From assembly GCA_910583845.1 (NCBI GenBank), contig CAJUAB010000005.1:62001-126000 (forward strand): a DNA stretch of 64,000 bases, in the 5' to 3' direction. The notes under the pieces were generated by a model that saw only the letters and a list, made by a program, of their open reading frames with translations, did no database searches and was not told the origin of the DNA. This document shows positions 9,541 to 17,252 of this stretch, in pieces. A program made the position numbers and the translations under genes. The DNA is from an uncultured Acetatifactor sp. (GTDB taxonomy: Bacteria > Bacillota > Clostridia > Lachnospirales > Lachnospiraceae). The number at the start of each line of letters is the position of its first letter. Within the stretch, counting starts at the first letter, position 1.

Positions 9541-10128
9541 CTGAAATAAACCGTTGTCAGCAGAATTGGAGTATCAAGAATTAGTTGGTGTATCAAAGGC
9601 GGATTGACAATGGAGCAGGCAATAGCGAGGCTCTTGAAAATCCACAATGTCTGCATCGCAGAGTTTTTCAGCCGAATGGGGATTATTGAACAGTGGGAAA
9701 ACCGGCATTCAGAGAATGATTCAGGGATGCAGGGAATATGGTGTTCGGGAGCCGGAGCTTGTTGACATGGGAGATGCTTTCCGGGTAAATTTCTATCGCT
9801 CTGGCACAAAAACTGGCATAGAAAATAGGAAAACTGGCATACAAACCAAAGAAAATGGCACAGGAAATAAAATCACTGGCATACAAATCAAAGAAACTGG
9901 AACAGAAGTAAACCAAATGAGTTTTCTAAACACTTTGTCCGAGACGGAAAGAAAGATAGTGGAATTTATAATGGAAGCCCTGGTATTACACAGAAAGAAA
10001 TAGCGCAAAAAATAGGGATGTCCAAAAACGGCATAAGATATGCAATGGACAAATTAAAGAAAAGAGGAATTCTTGAACAAGAGGGAGCTACAAAGAGGGG
10101 GAAATGGATTATCAATATATTGCAATGA
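9540..10128 (+). pseudogene. AlbA_2/RecG-like (COG2865-type) ATP-binding regulator, C-terminal part, two frameshifts
   Basis: Three frames must be joined to recover the protein. The first gives IAEFFSRMGIIEQW. The second, after a one-base change in an A-run near 9691-9696, gives GIQRMIQGCREYGV, EPELVDMGDAFRVNFYR and a linker. The third, after a shift near 9970, gives the winged-helix end GITQKEIAQKIGMSKNGIR and KRGKWIINILQ. This order (ATP-lid, FRVTFYR strand, wHTH) is the C-terminal half of Schlafen/AlbA-type putative DNA-binding regulators. The N-terminal AlbA domain is missing. The linker repeats a TGI(Q/E) unit several times, encoded by recurring ACTGGCATA. Non-functional as it stands. 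Confidence 0.65.
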
Positions 10129-10132
10129 AACT

Positions 10133-10152
10133 CCCCGCAGCAAGCTACGGGG
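10133..10152. other. Short hairpin after the AlbA/RecG-like remnant
   Basis: CCCCG and CGGGG arms with internal AG/CT pairing form a hairpin 5 nt past the remnant's stop. No clear T-run follows on either strand, so it is at best a weak terminator. From here to 10235 I see nothing else. Confidence 0.35.
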
Positions 10153-10235
10153 AATTATCTCATCTTTGGGATTAAAAACAGCCGTTATAGTACTTTCTGC
10201 ATGTGCTAAATCACATTGAAAAATAAATGATTTAA

Positions 10236-10337
10236 CGACTGGACGCGTATGTGGAGAACAGAGTAGAAATAAGGTGGAAAGTGGTAGATTTTGTGGAAGA
10301 ATGGGGAATGAATGAAAAGTTGTTACGGAATTGTTAA
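10236..10337 (+). pseudogene. Serine recombinase C-terminal tail remnant
   Basis: After a stop, a 33-codon frame reads RLDAYVENRVEIRWKVVDF and ends NC-stop. The VENRVEIRW core is the usual extreme C terminus of large serine recombinases from Clostridia transposons. A second copy of the same tail lies at 40005. No catalytic domain is present here. It marks an earlier integrated element that has been deleted. Confidence 0.5.
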
Positions 10338-10369
10338 AAATTTTTAGTCCTATCTTGACACAACCATAT

Positions 10370-10660
10370 ATGGGGCATACAGGGTACAGTACCAAGGAAA
10401 ATGTGAACAATATCGAGATTACGCACCTGCACTGGGGACTGCAGCTGATTTTTGACGAGTCCCAGAAGGAAGGAAATAACGAGATCTGGATTGACGTGTA
10501 CCCGCTGACGCGGTTCCTGGCGAAGCATACCCAGGCGGCGGTGAAGGTGGAGGGGACGAAGGAATGGGTGCGGACGGGGGATATTGTGGACCCGGCGGTG
10601 GAGGAGTATGAGGCGGGGAAAGAGATAGTTGAGAAAAAAGTGCCAGAGGAGATATGGTGA
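10370..10660 (+). pseudogene. M23 (LytM-type) metallopeptidase, 3' fragment
   Basis: The frame from about 10370 reads MGHTGYSTKENVNN and then THLHWGLQL. GxTGYST plus HLHWG is the second half of an M23 peptidase active site (the HxH zinc ligands). The remainder, IWIDVYPLTRFL and a charged tail, fits the end of Clostridia wall peptidases. The first zinc ligand, signal peptide and any membrane anchor are absent. Upstream codons to an ATG at 10331 do not look homologous and carry no ribosome site. A truncated remnant of a peptidoglycan hydrolase. Confidence 0.65.
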
Positions 10661-10884
10661 CTTGTGGGGGGATAAAGGCAAGCGGCATTTTGCAGTATAA
10701 AAGTCAGGTAAAAAAGAGAAGGATAATATATGTGCCACAGATCGTGAAAAAATCAGGATTTGTGGCATTATGTTATTCATAAAAATGAAAGACTCGTGAA
10801 GCATGGATACAGGCTTTCGAGTTCATAAAGAAGATAATTGAGAATATTCCGAAATTGTATTTGGGCAGCAGAACTCGAACAACT

Positions 10885-11135
10885 TTATATTCCATATTCT
10901 TTCTTGATCTCCGCTATGAACTCCTTTGCATCCTGGCATTCACCGGAAGCGATCTGCCTGTGGGAGTCTCTAAATCCTGGTATATATCTTCAAGGCTTTT
11001 TAAGGCAAATGGGCATTTTGCTTTCTGCCACTGAATAAGTTTTTAGAAAATTTTGAATTTGGGCTAAATCAGCCTTCGGCAAAATCCTTATCATAGAATC
11101 CTCTTTTTAAAGTAATTTTCAACAACCTGTGTCAT
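10885..11135 (-). pseudogene. Short unrecognised minus-strand gene, frameshifted
   Basis: Reading down the minus strand, AAGGAG precedes ATG 11135 (MTQVVENYFKKRIL-stop). ATG 11094 overlaps that stop and starts MIRILPKADLAQIQNFLKTY, which ends at TGA near 10990. A different frame at once continues SLEDIPGFRDSHRQIASGE to EIKKEYGI-stop at 10885. A single shift would give one protein of about 70 residues. I do not recognise the family. The rest of 10661-10884 holds only small inverted repeats (a TGCCACA/TGTGGCA pair near 10731-10768). Confidence 0.35.
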
Positions 11136-11139
11136 AGCG

Positions 11140-11499
11140 TCAGCTCCTTCCTTTGAATCCTGTATAATCCCCGCTGGAATAGAGGGTGCCCAGGTACTTG
11201 CTGAAATTGGTTTCCCGCTGGGAGCGGAAGGTGTCCGCGTAAATACTGGCGCTTAAGTTGTTCAGCTCCATCTTGGCGCCGTTGCGGATATTGATGCAGG
11301 TGATGCGGATGGAGGCATACAGCAGCAGGAAGGACACCAGCATCGCAATACCCACGATAAAGAAACAGGTGTAAATGGAGATGCCGCCCCGCTGGTTTTG
11401 CAGGAGGGATAATATTCTGCCGCTGTTCCTATGTGTCTGGCATCTGCCGTATACCTCCGGTACAGGCTTCGACGGCCTGGAATGCACCTCTTTTTTCAT
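11140..11499 (-). CDS. TadE-like pilus minor protein, truncated at C terminus
   Basis: This 119-aa protein has a basic N terminus, the NQRGGISIYTCFFIVGIAML segment (near residues 35-55) and one membrane helix running to about residue 63. Then comes IRNGAKMELNNLSASIYADT. A short cytoplasmic end, one helix and an extracellular part is the TadE/Flp pseudopilin layout. The protein stops 50 residues after the conserved part, shorter than usual, and meets degenerate sequence there, so it is probably cut off. AAGGAGG lies just before the ATG. It follows the DUF4320-type gene by 14 nt on the same strand, forming a two-gene remnant of a Flp pilus operon. Confidence 0.55.
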   Translation of the reverse strand: MKKEVHSRPSKPVPEVYGRCQTHRNSGRILSLLQNQRGGISIYTCFFIVGIAMLVSFLLLYASIRITCINIRNGAKMELNNLSASIYADTFRSQRETNFSKYLGTLYSSGDYTGFKGRS

Positions 11500-11513
11500 T
11501 GCTGCCTCCTTCC

Positions 11514-11948
11514 TTATTTCCAGTAATGTTCGCTGACGCCGGCCCCTTTGGAGACGATCCGGATGTGTACCAGATTAAAGTTCCAGAAGCCTCCCAGCTT
11601 TGCGTTCCCCGTGATGGTGATGTAGAAAGGGCTGCCAAGCTGGATGGCCTGGTTCATGCCTCCCGGGGTAGGGGATTTGTAGGAGGCATTCACTGTATAG
11701 GACAGGCTGTCGGCCCCTGTGATCTGGGAGCAGAGGAACTGGAACAGGGCTTCCGTTTCCCCGCTAATCCCCCCGGAGAGCTGGATCTGCTTCACCATCT
11801 GGTCGGCGCAGTGGTCGAGCTGCTGTTTGGTGGAGATAATGCCGAACAGGTCGATGATGAAGGCCAGCAGCAGGACAGTAATAAAAATGAAGATCACTGT
11901 GCTGAAGCAGCTGGCTTCTCCCCGTTCGCTTTTCAGGAGCCCTGCCAT
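11514..11948 (-). CDS. DUF4320/TadE-type pilus protein
   Basis: From ATG 11948 the protein begins MAGLLKSERGEASCFST. It has one membrane helix (VIFIFITVLLLAFIIDLFG) and an extracellular part of about 100 residues that includes QLDHCADQMVKQIQLSGG, the hallmark of DUF4320 proteins in Clostridia Flp pilus clusters. A longer frame opens at 12197, but those 83 residues lack homology and contain the terminator hairpin at 12109-12139, so I chose the shorter start. The ribosome site before it is weak. No tadA/tadB/tadC ATPase or platform genes are present, so the pilus locus is a fragment. Confidence 0.55.
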   Translation of the reverse strand: MAGLLKSERGEASCFSTVIFIFITVLLLAFIIDLFGIISTKQQLDHCADQMVKQIQLSGGISGETEALFQFLCSQITGADSLSYTVNASYKSPTPGGMNQAIQLGSPFYITITGNAKLGGFWNFNLVHIRIVSKGAGVSEHYWK

Positions 11949-12108
11949 GGCCTGGCGCTTCTTTAAAGAAGGAAAAGGCTTTTGGGGAAGCAGTGCCCGT
12001 CTGGCTGTGCCGTAACCGGGCCTATGCAGGGAGCTGCATATATCGGTAATGTATGAAGCCCCTGTGTTTTCTTTTGACAAAGTGAAAATCACCGCCTCTC
12101 TAACGAAA

Positions 12109-12139
12109 ACAGCCGCTTCCGGAATCAGGAAACGGCTGT
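12109..12139 (-). terminator. Terminator hairpin belonging to the MATE remnant
   Basis: ACAGCCG and CGGCTGT arms, with inner TTCC/GGAA pairing, form a hairpin. On the minus strand it is followed by TTTTCG. A closely similar hairpin (26069-26100) lies just behind the complete MATE gene, so the terminator appears to have been copied with the gene. Confidence 0.6.
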
Positions 12140-12232
12140 GTTGCATATTTTTGACTGTACCAAGTATAACAGATATGGATTTACGGGGAAAGAGCAAAAC
12201 TGTGCCAATGTTGTGCCAATATCATTTTTGTA

Positions 12233-12610
12233 TTAACACATAAAGTTATAGTACACTGTTTCTCTTTTAATCGTTTTGCTTTTCTTTCTTTGGATGATAG
12301 CTGTTATTAAAGCAGCCATGAAGGTAATTAGTTCCGCAACAAGAAATGAGAACCAGATTTCTTTCAACAGAAATAATTTCGAAGGGACAACCGCGTAGAA
12401 AACGATTGCCACAGCGCCCCTCGTGATGGAGCCGATAAAAGCGATCCTGGCATTATCTGTGGCTGAAAAATATGTCACTGACAGGATGTTGTCTCCGGCA
12501 AAGAGGAAGCCCAGAAAATAATACCTTAACCCCATATAGGAATATTCTGCCATCAGGCAGACCAGGAATCCTTTCTGTAATAAATTGTTTACTTGCTTTT
12601 GCTGCAGAAT
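12233..12610 (-). pseudogene. MATE-family transporter, decayed 3' copy
   Basis: The frame gives QVNNLLQKGFLVCLM, then GLRYYFLGFLFAG, YFSATDNARIAFIGS and AELITFMAALITA. Each block is matched by the complete MATE gene at 26118-27419. In the complete gene about 27 residues separate LVCLM from GLRYY; here they are reduced to AEYSYM by an in-frame deletion of roughly 83 nt plus local change. Homology stops near 12610, so the N-terminal three quarters are gone. It is a broken paralogue, with no ribosome site at the first Met. Confidence 0.75.
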
Positions 12611-13041
12611 AGCGACATACTTTATTTTTGCTATCGGGAATATAAGTTTCAGTATTGGAAAGGCTTCGGCATTATTTCAGATTTTAATACACGATGTTCT
12701 TGCATGTGTATATTTCTGGCAACAAACCGGATAGCAATAACCGCATTAACAGATGCTATGAATGGCGCAATCGAATTTACTACCAAAAAAAAGAAATATT
12801 TTCATGGCGTTATTCAAAATAATTCTTTATAATAGAGTTCTGATTGTAGAGTTATATTTTTCAGCTGTATATGTAGAAGTGGGAAAATTTATTGATAGAA
12901 GGAAAATAAATAACCTTAAAAGATTGCCATGACGAGTGCTGTAAAGTAAACTATAAAGAATAGTTGGCACGAATATAGCTGAGAACGACAGAAGAATAAT
13001 TTGAGGATAAGAGATAAGACAGGCTGACAGGGGAGAATGTT
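12611..13041. other. Intergenic stretch without a convincing gene
   Basis: About 430 nt of A+T-rich sequence lies before the next operon. On the minus strand a frame reads SIAPFIASVNAVIAIRFVAR, ending near 12655, but a T8 run separates it from the only plausible ATG, and I do not recognise it. The last 15 nt hold an AGGGGAG ribosome site for the gene at 13042. Confidence 0.4.
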
Positions 13042-14676
13042 ATGAAAAGAAAGAGATTTGGAAAGCTGCTTGCAATACTTTTATGCGTATTTGTTCTGAC
13101 ATCCTGTAATATAGAAAACGGAAATGAAGATTCTGGAAAATATGTAGAGGCTTCTTTGTTCTGCGATGTGAGCTTTTGGGAATATCCTGTCTGGAAAGTA
13201 CAGGAGGGAACCATAACAGGGGATATTACAAGGAAGACAGGACTTGCGCTGGATGTGATACAGCCCACACAGGACATGGATACGCAGCTGCGGCTGATGC
13301 TGCTCAATGATGAACTGCCGGATATCGTCTCAGTGACGGACAGCATTACTATAAGCCAACTGGTGAGCTCAGGAAAGGTATGGAGGATTGATGAATTTCT
13401 GGAAACCTATAAACCGGATTCTCATATTTTGCAGGATTTTCCGGAGGATATCAAGAGGGAACTGATCCGGAGGGATGGCGCATGGTATGCTTTTCCCTCT
13501 CATATCAATTCCGCTGATGCCAGAGAACGGTGGAAAACAAGTCCTTACATGGAGCAGATTGTGAGATACAATGACAATAATGCCATTATATGGAATAAAG
13601 AGCTTTTAGAACAGGCCGGATTGGAGACAGAAAATCTGAGAACCCAGGAGGAGGTGCTTGCTGCTTTTCAAAAGGTGAAAGATATGGAGCTTCAGGTGGA
13701 AGGAGAAGATGTGGTGGTGCTCTTGGTAGATGGGAAGGATTATCAGGACCCCACATTGAAATATCTGGAGGGGACTTTCGGGGCGGAGTGGGTTGATGAT
13801 GAAGGAAACTATAAGGACATTCTTTTGCAGCCTCAGACAAAAAAGGCGTTGGAATTTTTGAACACTTGTATACGGTATGGCTTTGCAAGCCCGAATCAGC
13901 TTGCCATGGAGACGGCAGAGACGCAGAAGTTGATGCAGAGCGGACGGGTCTTATGTTTTATTGGGAATGTGGCTAACACAGGAGTCAGATTTGATGGCTG
14001 GATTTCAACAGGAGTGATTCTCTCGTCGGACGGCAGCAGACCTGTCCTTGGAAAGAATATGCGCGCAAGTACAGGATGGATTTCAACCTTTATAGCGCGG
14101 GACTGTGAAAATCCGGAAGAAATAGCGGTATTCCTGGATTACATGACAAGTAAGGAGGGATTGTCACTATGGCATTATGGGCGGGAAGGGACAGATTATT
14201 ATGTAGGAGAAGATGGCTGTTACTATGAAATGAAAACACAGGACGCAGTAGCGGCAGAGGAGGAACTGGGGATCTGGTGGATGTTTTCCAATACTGCATG
14301 GCACAGGAGCGTACAGGCAGTTTCTGATGAGGATATATGCTCGAATCAGGCGATGACAGCCTATGGCATGAATCCCGAAACCGTCCTGTATGATTCGTCC
14401 CTGTTGATCTTGCCTGCTAATTTGATTTCATCGGAGAGCGCGGAAGGGAAAATTGAGAAAGCGGTCGCGGAGTGGAAGGAAAGTCAGATTATGAAGGTAG
14501 TGCTGGCGGAGAGCGAGGCAGCGTTTGAGAAAGAATATGAGACGTTGATACGGGGGCTGTATGACAGAGGAATAGAAGTGTTGGACAAGCGAAGGGGGGA
14601 GGGATATCGGGCAAACTGCCAGGAGTATGGAAGCAGTATCCAAAAGGTTAATAAGGAAGGGGAAACAGAAAGATGA
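13042..14676 (+). CDS. Lipoprotein solute-binding protein coupled to a sensor kinase
   Basis: This 544-aa secreted lipoprotein has a basic start, a hydrophobic core and a lipobox LTSC (Cys near residue 22). The body is a family 1 extracellular solute-binding fold of the LplA type: TGDITRKTGLALDVIQPT, LRLMLLNDELPDIVSV and VFLDYMTSKEGLSLWHYG. It should bind an oligosaccharide outside the cell. The gene has no adjacent permease of its own. Its stop overlaps the kinase ATG (ATGA), so the two are translated together. This suggests it may present ligand to the kinase, though supplying a distant transporter is also possible. AGGGGAG precedes the ATG. Confidence 0.8.
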   Translation: MKRKRFGKLLAILLCVFVLTSCNIENGNEDSGKYVEASLFCDVSFWEYPVWKVQEGTITGDITRKTGLALDVIQPTQDMDTQLRLMLLNDELPDIVSVTDSITISQLVSSGKVWRIDEFLETYKPDSHILQDFPEDIKRELIRRDGAWYAFPSHINSADARERWKTSPYMEQIVRYNDNNAIIWNKELLEQAGLETENLRTQEEVLAAFQKVKDMELQVEGEDVVVLLVDGKDYQDPTLKYLEGTFGAEWVDDEGNYKDILLQPQTKKALEFLNTCIRYGFASPNQLAMETAETQKLMQSGRVLCFIGNVANTGVRFDGWISTGVILSSDGSRPVLGKNMRASTGWISTFIARDCENPEEIAVFLDYMTSKEGLSLWHYGREGTDYYVGEDGCYYEMKTQDAVAAEEELGIWWMFSNTAWHRSVQAVSDEDICSNQAMTAYGMNPETVLYDSSLLILPANLISSESAEGKIEKAVAEWKESQIMKVVLAESEAAFEKEYETLIRGLYDRGIEVLDKRRGEGYRANCQEYGSSIQKVNKEGETER

Positions 14677-16367
14677 AGCGTTGGTCAAGTAGAAGCCTGG
14701 TCATGCAGCTTTGTCTGTTTTCCGTGGGAATTTTGTTTTCTATGATGGCGGCATTTGTGGTTACAAATGTATATGTCAGAAACAGCGCAAAACAGAATAT
14801 GTTGAATATGAATGAGAAAATACTGTTTCAGATTCAGGGAAAGCTGGAGGACTATTATAATAAAATAAACCATGAAGCGGTGACGTTGTCTTATTCGCCT
14901 ACTACGAAAAGATATTTCAGACAGACTGAGTTGGATCGGGTCATATCTGCAAAGGACATGGAGACCGTGTTTGCGAATATTATGCTGTTGGACGAAGACA
15001 TTGCAGGGATTTCCCTGTATGACAATAGTTTTATTCGCATTGCGTCTGTAGGGAAAGAGCCAAACAGGAATATTGCGGCGGGAGAGCTTCCGGACAGAAT
15101 AGAATTTGGGGATTCTTTCATGGAGGAACAGTCCGGAAGTATATTTTTTACCGTTTCATATCCGGTATATGATTTGGAAAACTGGCAGTATGGGAGTCAG
15201 GTAGGGGCGGTGGTGCTGGTTATAAAAACCGACAGTCTGAAAAATTTCCTGTCGGACTCCGGAGTTACCCGGAATACGGAGTTATACCTGCTGGATGATA
15301 AGGGGGAGATTGTGGAATCTTCTTTGGAAGAAGACAGAGCAATCCAGGCAAAGTGGCTTCAAGATGATGCGGGCTATCAAGTGCGGAATCTGGAGACAGC
15401 CATAGATGGCTGGCGCATAGTCAGCAGGATACCAAAGAAAGAGCTGTACAGCGGAGCGGGCGGCAGCATGGGACTGGTTATAATTGCTTATGGTATAGCT
15501 TGCGCTATGATTGGTATTATGATCTGGTTTTTCTACAGGAATTTTATCCGGCGTATCTACAAAATGGATCAGTTTATCCGGGAAGCGGCTCATGAGTCCG
15601 GAAAGCGAATGGAGGAACAATGGGAGGATGAGATCGGAAGGGTGGTCTGTAGCCTGAATCAGATGCTGGATGACCGGGAGAGGATGGATCGGGAAATTCA
15701 GGATTCACAAAAGAGAATGTATGAGGTGGAACTGGCGGAAAAGCAACTTCAGATCTTAGCATACAGGAACCAGATTAATCCTCATTTCTTATATAATACC
15801 TTTGAGTGTATCAGAGGTATGGCGCTTTACCATGATATGGACGATATTGCGGAGATTACAATGGCATTGTCAAAGGTATTCCGTTATGCCGTGAAGGAGG
15901 AAAATATCGTTACGGTCAAAGATGAACTGGATTATATCAGAGAATACGCAACCATTATAGAATACCGTTTTATGGATAAAATCGAGGTGGAGATTGATGC
16001 CGAGGAAGAGATTTTGCAAAACAGGGTGATCAGGCTTATGCTTCAGCCGATTGTGGAAAATGCGGTTTTTCATGGACTGGAGCAGAAGCTGGACGACGGA
16101 TGCGTTACAGTTACGGTCCGCCGGAAGCTGGAGCGGTTTATTATGTTTCTCATAGAAGATAATGGGTGCGGCATGGAACAGGAAAAGCTGCGGCAGCTCA
16201 TTGGCTCTCTGGAGGATGGAATGGACAGGAAGGGAATAGGACTGGCAAATATATATCAGAGGCTGCGGTTGTTTTATGGGAAAGATGTAGTGTTTGAGAT
16301 TAAGAGCGAGCCGGGGAAAGGTACAAGAGTAATGATTGTAGTTCCGGATAATGTGGAAAGCGGGTGA
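14673..16367 (+). CDS. YesM-type sensor histidine kinase
   Basis: This 564-aa membrane kinase has two membrane helices (about residues 10-30 and 265-290) that bracket an extracellular sensor of about 230 residues. A HAMP-like linker and coiled coil follow, then the His_kinase domain with NQINPHFLYNTFE (phospho-acceptor H371). The C-terminal ATPase domain shows QPIVENAVFHG (N box) and IEDNGCGM (G1). This is the YesM/LytS-like family that controls sugar operons with AraC-type regulators. It is flanked by its binding protein upstream and its regulator downstream, with overlaps or near-overlaps on both sides, so the three form one transcription unit. Confidence 0.9.
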   Translation: MKRWSSRSLVMQLCLFSVGILFSMMAAFVVTNVYVRNSAKQNMLNMNEKILFQIQGKLEDYYNKINHEAVTLSYSPTTKRYFRQTELDRVISAKDMETVFANIMLLDEDIAGISLYDNSFIRIASVGKEPNRNIAAGELPDRIEFGDSFMEEQSGSIFFTVSYPVYDLENWQYGSQVGAVVLVIKTDSLKNFLSDSGVTRNTELYLLDDKGEIVESSLEEDRAIQAKWLQDDAGYQVRNLETAIDGWRIVSRIPKKELYSGAGGSMGLVIIAYGIACAMIGIMIWFFYRNFIRRIYKMDQFIREAAHESGKRMEEQWEDEIGRVVCSLNQMLDDRERMDREIQDSQKRMYEVELAEKQLQILAYRNQINPHFLYNTFECIRGMALYHDMDDIAEITMALSKVFRYAVKEENIVTVKDELDYIREYATIIEYRFMDKIEVEIDAEEEILQNRVIRLMLQPIVENAVFHGLEQKLDDGCVTVTVRRKLERFIMFLIEDNGCGMEQEKLRQLIGSLEDGMDRKGIGLANIYQRLRLFYGKDVVFEIKSEPGKGTRVMIVVPDNVESG

Positions 16368-16371
16368 TGTC

Positions 16372-17100
16372 ATGCAAAAAATTTTTATTGCGGATGATGA
16401 AATGTGGATTATCATGGGATTGAAAAAACTGATCGAAAAGTCGGGGAAGCCTTTTTCTATCATTGGTGAGGCTAACAATGGTGTGACTGCTTTAGAAGAA
16501 CTGGAGAGGAAGATGCCAGATGTTTTATTTACGGATATCAGGATGCCGGGACTTAATGGGCTGGAACTACTGGAGAAGCTGAATGAGAAGGGATATGAGC
16601 TGAAAGTGGTTTTTATTACGGGCTACGCGGATTTTGAATATGCCCAGACCGCTCTGAGACTGGGAGCTTTCGATTATCTGGTAAAGCCCATTGATCAGGA
16701 TAAGCTGGAGGAAGTGCTGGATCGCTTGATGGAGGAGGACGGCGGCACCGGCGATATGAGCATGGAAGCAGATGTCAATCCCACCACAATTCAGAGGATT
16801 ATTAAGGAAATAAAGCAGAATTATGCAAACGACATTACTCTGACGGACCTGGCCAGGAAATATGGCATCAGTACCAGTCATTTGAGCGGACTGATCAAGG
16901 AGGAGCTGAGGATGTCCTTTTCTGAATATATCGCAGCCAGACGGGTACAGAAAGCTAAGGAGCTTTTGGCGGACGAGAAATTATCCATTGAAGAAATCGC
17001 GGAACAGGTGGGATATTGCGACTATTTCTATTTTACGAAAGTATTTAAGAAAAACGCGGGCATTTCCCCGAGCAAGTACCGGAAAAACCTGCTAACATAG
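16372..17100 (+). CDS. YesN-type response regulator with AraC DNA-binding domain
   Basis: This 242-aa protein has a receiver domain (FIADDE, phospho-acceptor D55 in FTDIRMPG, later a Lys in YLVKPID). A double helix-turn-helix of the AraC family occupies about residues 140-240 (LARKYGISTSHLSGLIKEE; IAEQVGYCDYFYFTKVFKK). It should activate the local transporter genes when phosphorylated by the kinase upstream. I chose ATG 16372 because the receiver begins right there; an in-frame ATG at 16351 lies inside the kinase gene and adds unconserved residues. It is compact compared with the 500-aa regulator at 45079. Confidence 0.9.
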   Translation: MQKIFIADDEMWIIMGLKKLIEKSGKPFSIIGEANNGVTALEELERKMPDVLFTDIRMPGLNGLELLEKLNEKGYELKVVFITGYADFEYAQTALRLGAFDYLVKPIDQDKLEEVLDRLMEEDGGTGDMSMEADVNPTTIQRIIKEIKQNYANDITLTDLARKYGISTSHLSGLIKEELRMSFSEYIAARRVQKAKELLADEKLSIEEIAEQVGYCDYFYFTKVFKKNAGISPSKYRKNLLT

Positions 17101-17192
17101 CCGGATATGCAGGATGCCGGAAAAAACGGCGCAGACCGAAAATATTACTAAAATACCGAAATCGCTCCATGTTAATCGGAATCAATCCCTCT

Positions 17193-17198
17193 TATAAT
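17193..17198 (+). promoter_or_regulatory. Candidate -10 box for the binding-protein/permease operon
   Basis: A perfect TATAAT lies 54 nt before the ATG of the next gene. No good -35 is seen 17 nt upstream, which fits a promoter that needs an activator such as the regulator encoded just upstream. Confidence 0.45.
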
Positions 17199-17252
17199 GT
17201 ATGTAAAGCCAGGAACTGAAAGGCTTATAAACATTGATAGGAGGGATTTTTC

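Noticed and set aside
10331..10372. ATG 10331 as a true start of the M23 protein
   Set aside because: No ribosome site, and the first dozen codons do not look like peptidase sequence; the signal peptide and first zinc ligand are missing.
11433..12015. Long plus-strand frames opposite the pilus genes
   Set aside because: They are antisense to well-supported TadE/DUF4320 sequence and lack start signals.
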